A stretch of 5,626 nt of DNA from Flavobacteriales bacterium (GTDB lineage: Bacteria > Bacteroidota > Bacteroidia > Flavobacteriales_F > PHOS-HE28), in assembly GCA_025455765.1 (NCBI GenBank), contig JALOLX010000137.1:1-5626 (forward strand), read 5' to 3'. The notes under the pieces were generated by a model, which made no database searches, was not told where the DNA came from, and saw nothing but the letters and a program-made list of their open reading frames with translations. The translations under genes and the position numbers were made by a program. Shown in pieces: positions 5,196-5,626 of the stretch; position 1 is the first letter of the stretch, and every line of letters starts with the position of its first letter.

Positions 5196-5214
5196 ATTTT
5201 GAGACGGCTTCTAG
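5196..5214 (-). repeat. Right terminal inverted repeat of the MITE-like element
   Basis: Reads CTAGAAGCCGTCTCAAAAT on the minus strand, matching 3597-3615 at 18 of 19 positions. The coding remnant of a lipoprotein paralogue starts immediately after it. Confidence 0.65.
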
Positions 5215-5215
5215 C

Positions 5216-5278
5216 ACGATCGATGCTACACGCACCGCGACGGGCGGTGTGCTGGTGCTGCGGTTCAGGGATGTGTAG
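5216..5278 (+). pseudogene. C-terminal remnant of a paralogue of the upstream lipoprotein
   Basis: In the frame ending with TAG at 5276-5278 the sequence reads TIDATRTATGGVLVLRFRDV. This aligns with the end of the lipoprotein at 2950-3600, GATKTASDGVLVLRFQEFL: identical residues include A-T, T-A and the run G-V-L-V-L-R-F, with conservative changes K/R, S/T, Q/R and E/D, and both then stop. The codons also match closely (for example ACA, ACC, GTG and TTC are shared). No start or N-terminal part exists: the homology begins right at the edge of the palindromic element. It is best read as the surviving 3' end of a second, tandem lipoprotein gene lost through rearrangement at the element. Only about 20 residues remain, so the homology call rests on a short alignment. 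Confidence 0.62.
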
Positions 5279-5626
5279 GTTCTCCGCTCTTCCGCGCTCA
5301 TCAGCTTCGTGCTCCGTCGTGCTCATATAGTGGATCTGGATCAGCCTGAGCGTACAGGTCCTTCGGGTTTTTGTTCAACTCGTTCACCGTTGATCTTCCT
5401 TCGAAGCACGTGGTCGGGGAACACGCGCAGGATGCGTGCGTCGGTCGTTCCGGTCATCGTGTAGTGAGTGAATGATCTCTGTCGCACAAGCCGCTGAAAG
5501 GCTTAGGGTGTTCGTGATACCGGTCCGTTCCGCTGGTCCGAACAGTGGTTCCAGTGGTCTTCGCGCGCACCTGTGATGCGCCCTCGCGCATACACGTGCG
5601 AGGCCATCTGCTTGGTCGTAAATGCC
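5279..5626. other. 348 bases with no convincing gene; possible decayed minus-strand coding DNA
   Basis: No complete gene, RNA gene or clear terminator is seen. On the minus strand three short protein-like stretches occur in different places and frames. One is open from the window edge (5625) down to a stop at 5503-5505 and begins AFTTKQMASHVYARGR; it may be the end of a gene entering from the right. A second runs 5457-5341 (MTGTTDARILRVFPDHV...). A third, 5387-5301, reads VNELNKNPKDLYAQAD. The lack of one continuous frame suggests either chance or a degraded gene. AAGCC/GGCTT at 5488-5504 forms only a 5-bp stem, and CCTTCGGGTTTTT at 5370-5382 is too weak to call a terminator. Confidence 0.4.

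Larger units (their letters stand above)
3597..5214. mobile_element. MITE-like palindromic element, split by an IS4-family insertion
   Basis: CTAGAAGCCATCTCAAAAT at 3597-3615 is the inverted copy of ATTTTGAGACGGCTTCTAG at 5196-5214 (18 of 19 match). Removing the IS and one target copy (3616-5060) brings these ends to about 173 bases apart, including CTAG at both sides. The inner part continues the symmetry: TTTTTCGGGCA at 5085-5095 pairs perfectly with TGCCCGAAAAA at 5160-5170, and the stretches between show weaker matching. The whole would fold into one long hairpin and has no open frame of its own, which is typical of a miniature inverted-repeat transposable element. CTAG at each edge could be a 4-base target duplication, but since CTAG is self-complementary it could also be part of the repeat. 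No full-length parent element can be named. Confidence 0.62.

Noticed and set aside
5135..5326. Minus-strand open frame of 63 residues
   Set aside because: It spans the palindromic element's right arm and the lipoprotein remnant; composition is typical of chance translation.
1..5626. CRISPR array, tRNA, rRNA or riboswitch
   Set aside because: No regularly spaced repeats, and no cloverleaf or conserved RNA motif was seen on either strand by reading; a covariance-model scan was not possible here.

Overview
The window looks like chromosomal DNA of a fairly GC-rich member of the Bacteroidota, most likely a Flavobacteriales-type lineage. The evidence is a perfect TAnnTTTG promoter element upstream of one operon and a near-match upstream of another gene, few Shine-Dalgarno sequences, a lipoprotein with an SSC-KKE signal end, and gene families typical of that phylum (DUF2141, HTH_34-type regulators). 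No species can be named from the sequence alone.

Left part (1-2658): the 3' end of an M23-type peptidoglycan peptidase gene meets, tail to tail and only 8 bases apart, a complete NAD(P)-binding oxidoreductase of the HTATIP2/TIP30-like atypical SDR type on the minus strand. A 63-base divergent spacer follows, with a perfect Bacteroidota -7 element, a cluster of TGTTT-type inverted half-sites and two CGATCG boxes one helical turn apart. From it runs a compact four-gene plus-strand operon: a roughly six-pass membrane protein, a small winged-helix regulator (20-base overlap), an exported DUF2141 protein (4-base ATGA overlap) and a DUF2306 membrane protein (7-base gap). The layout suggests an autoregulated envelope module of unknown purpose.

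Middle (2659-3600): a 40-residue single-span membrane peptide gene, then a 216-residue secreted lipoprotein gene with its own probable promoter.

Right part (3597-5626): a nested mobile-element structure. An intact 1435-bp IS4-family insertion sequence (3616-5050) has 18-bp perfect terminal inverted repeats, a full DDE/YREK transposase and a 10-bp target duplication. It sits inside one end of a non-coding palindromic, MITE-like element of about 170 bp (3597-3615 plus 5061-5214, flanked by CTAG). Immediately beyond that element, 5216-5278 encodes a short tail homologous to the C-terminus of the upstream lipoprotein, so a second paralogous gene has been largely lost or rearranged there. The last 348 bases hold no convincing complete gene, only short open stretches on the minus strand in different frames.

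I did not find a clear new defence or metabolic system. The most informative points are the nested insertion with the lipoprotein paralogue remnant, and the small regulator-containing envelope operon with its operator-like promoter.
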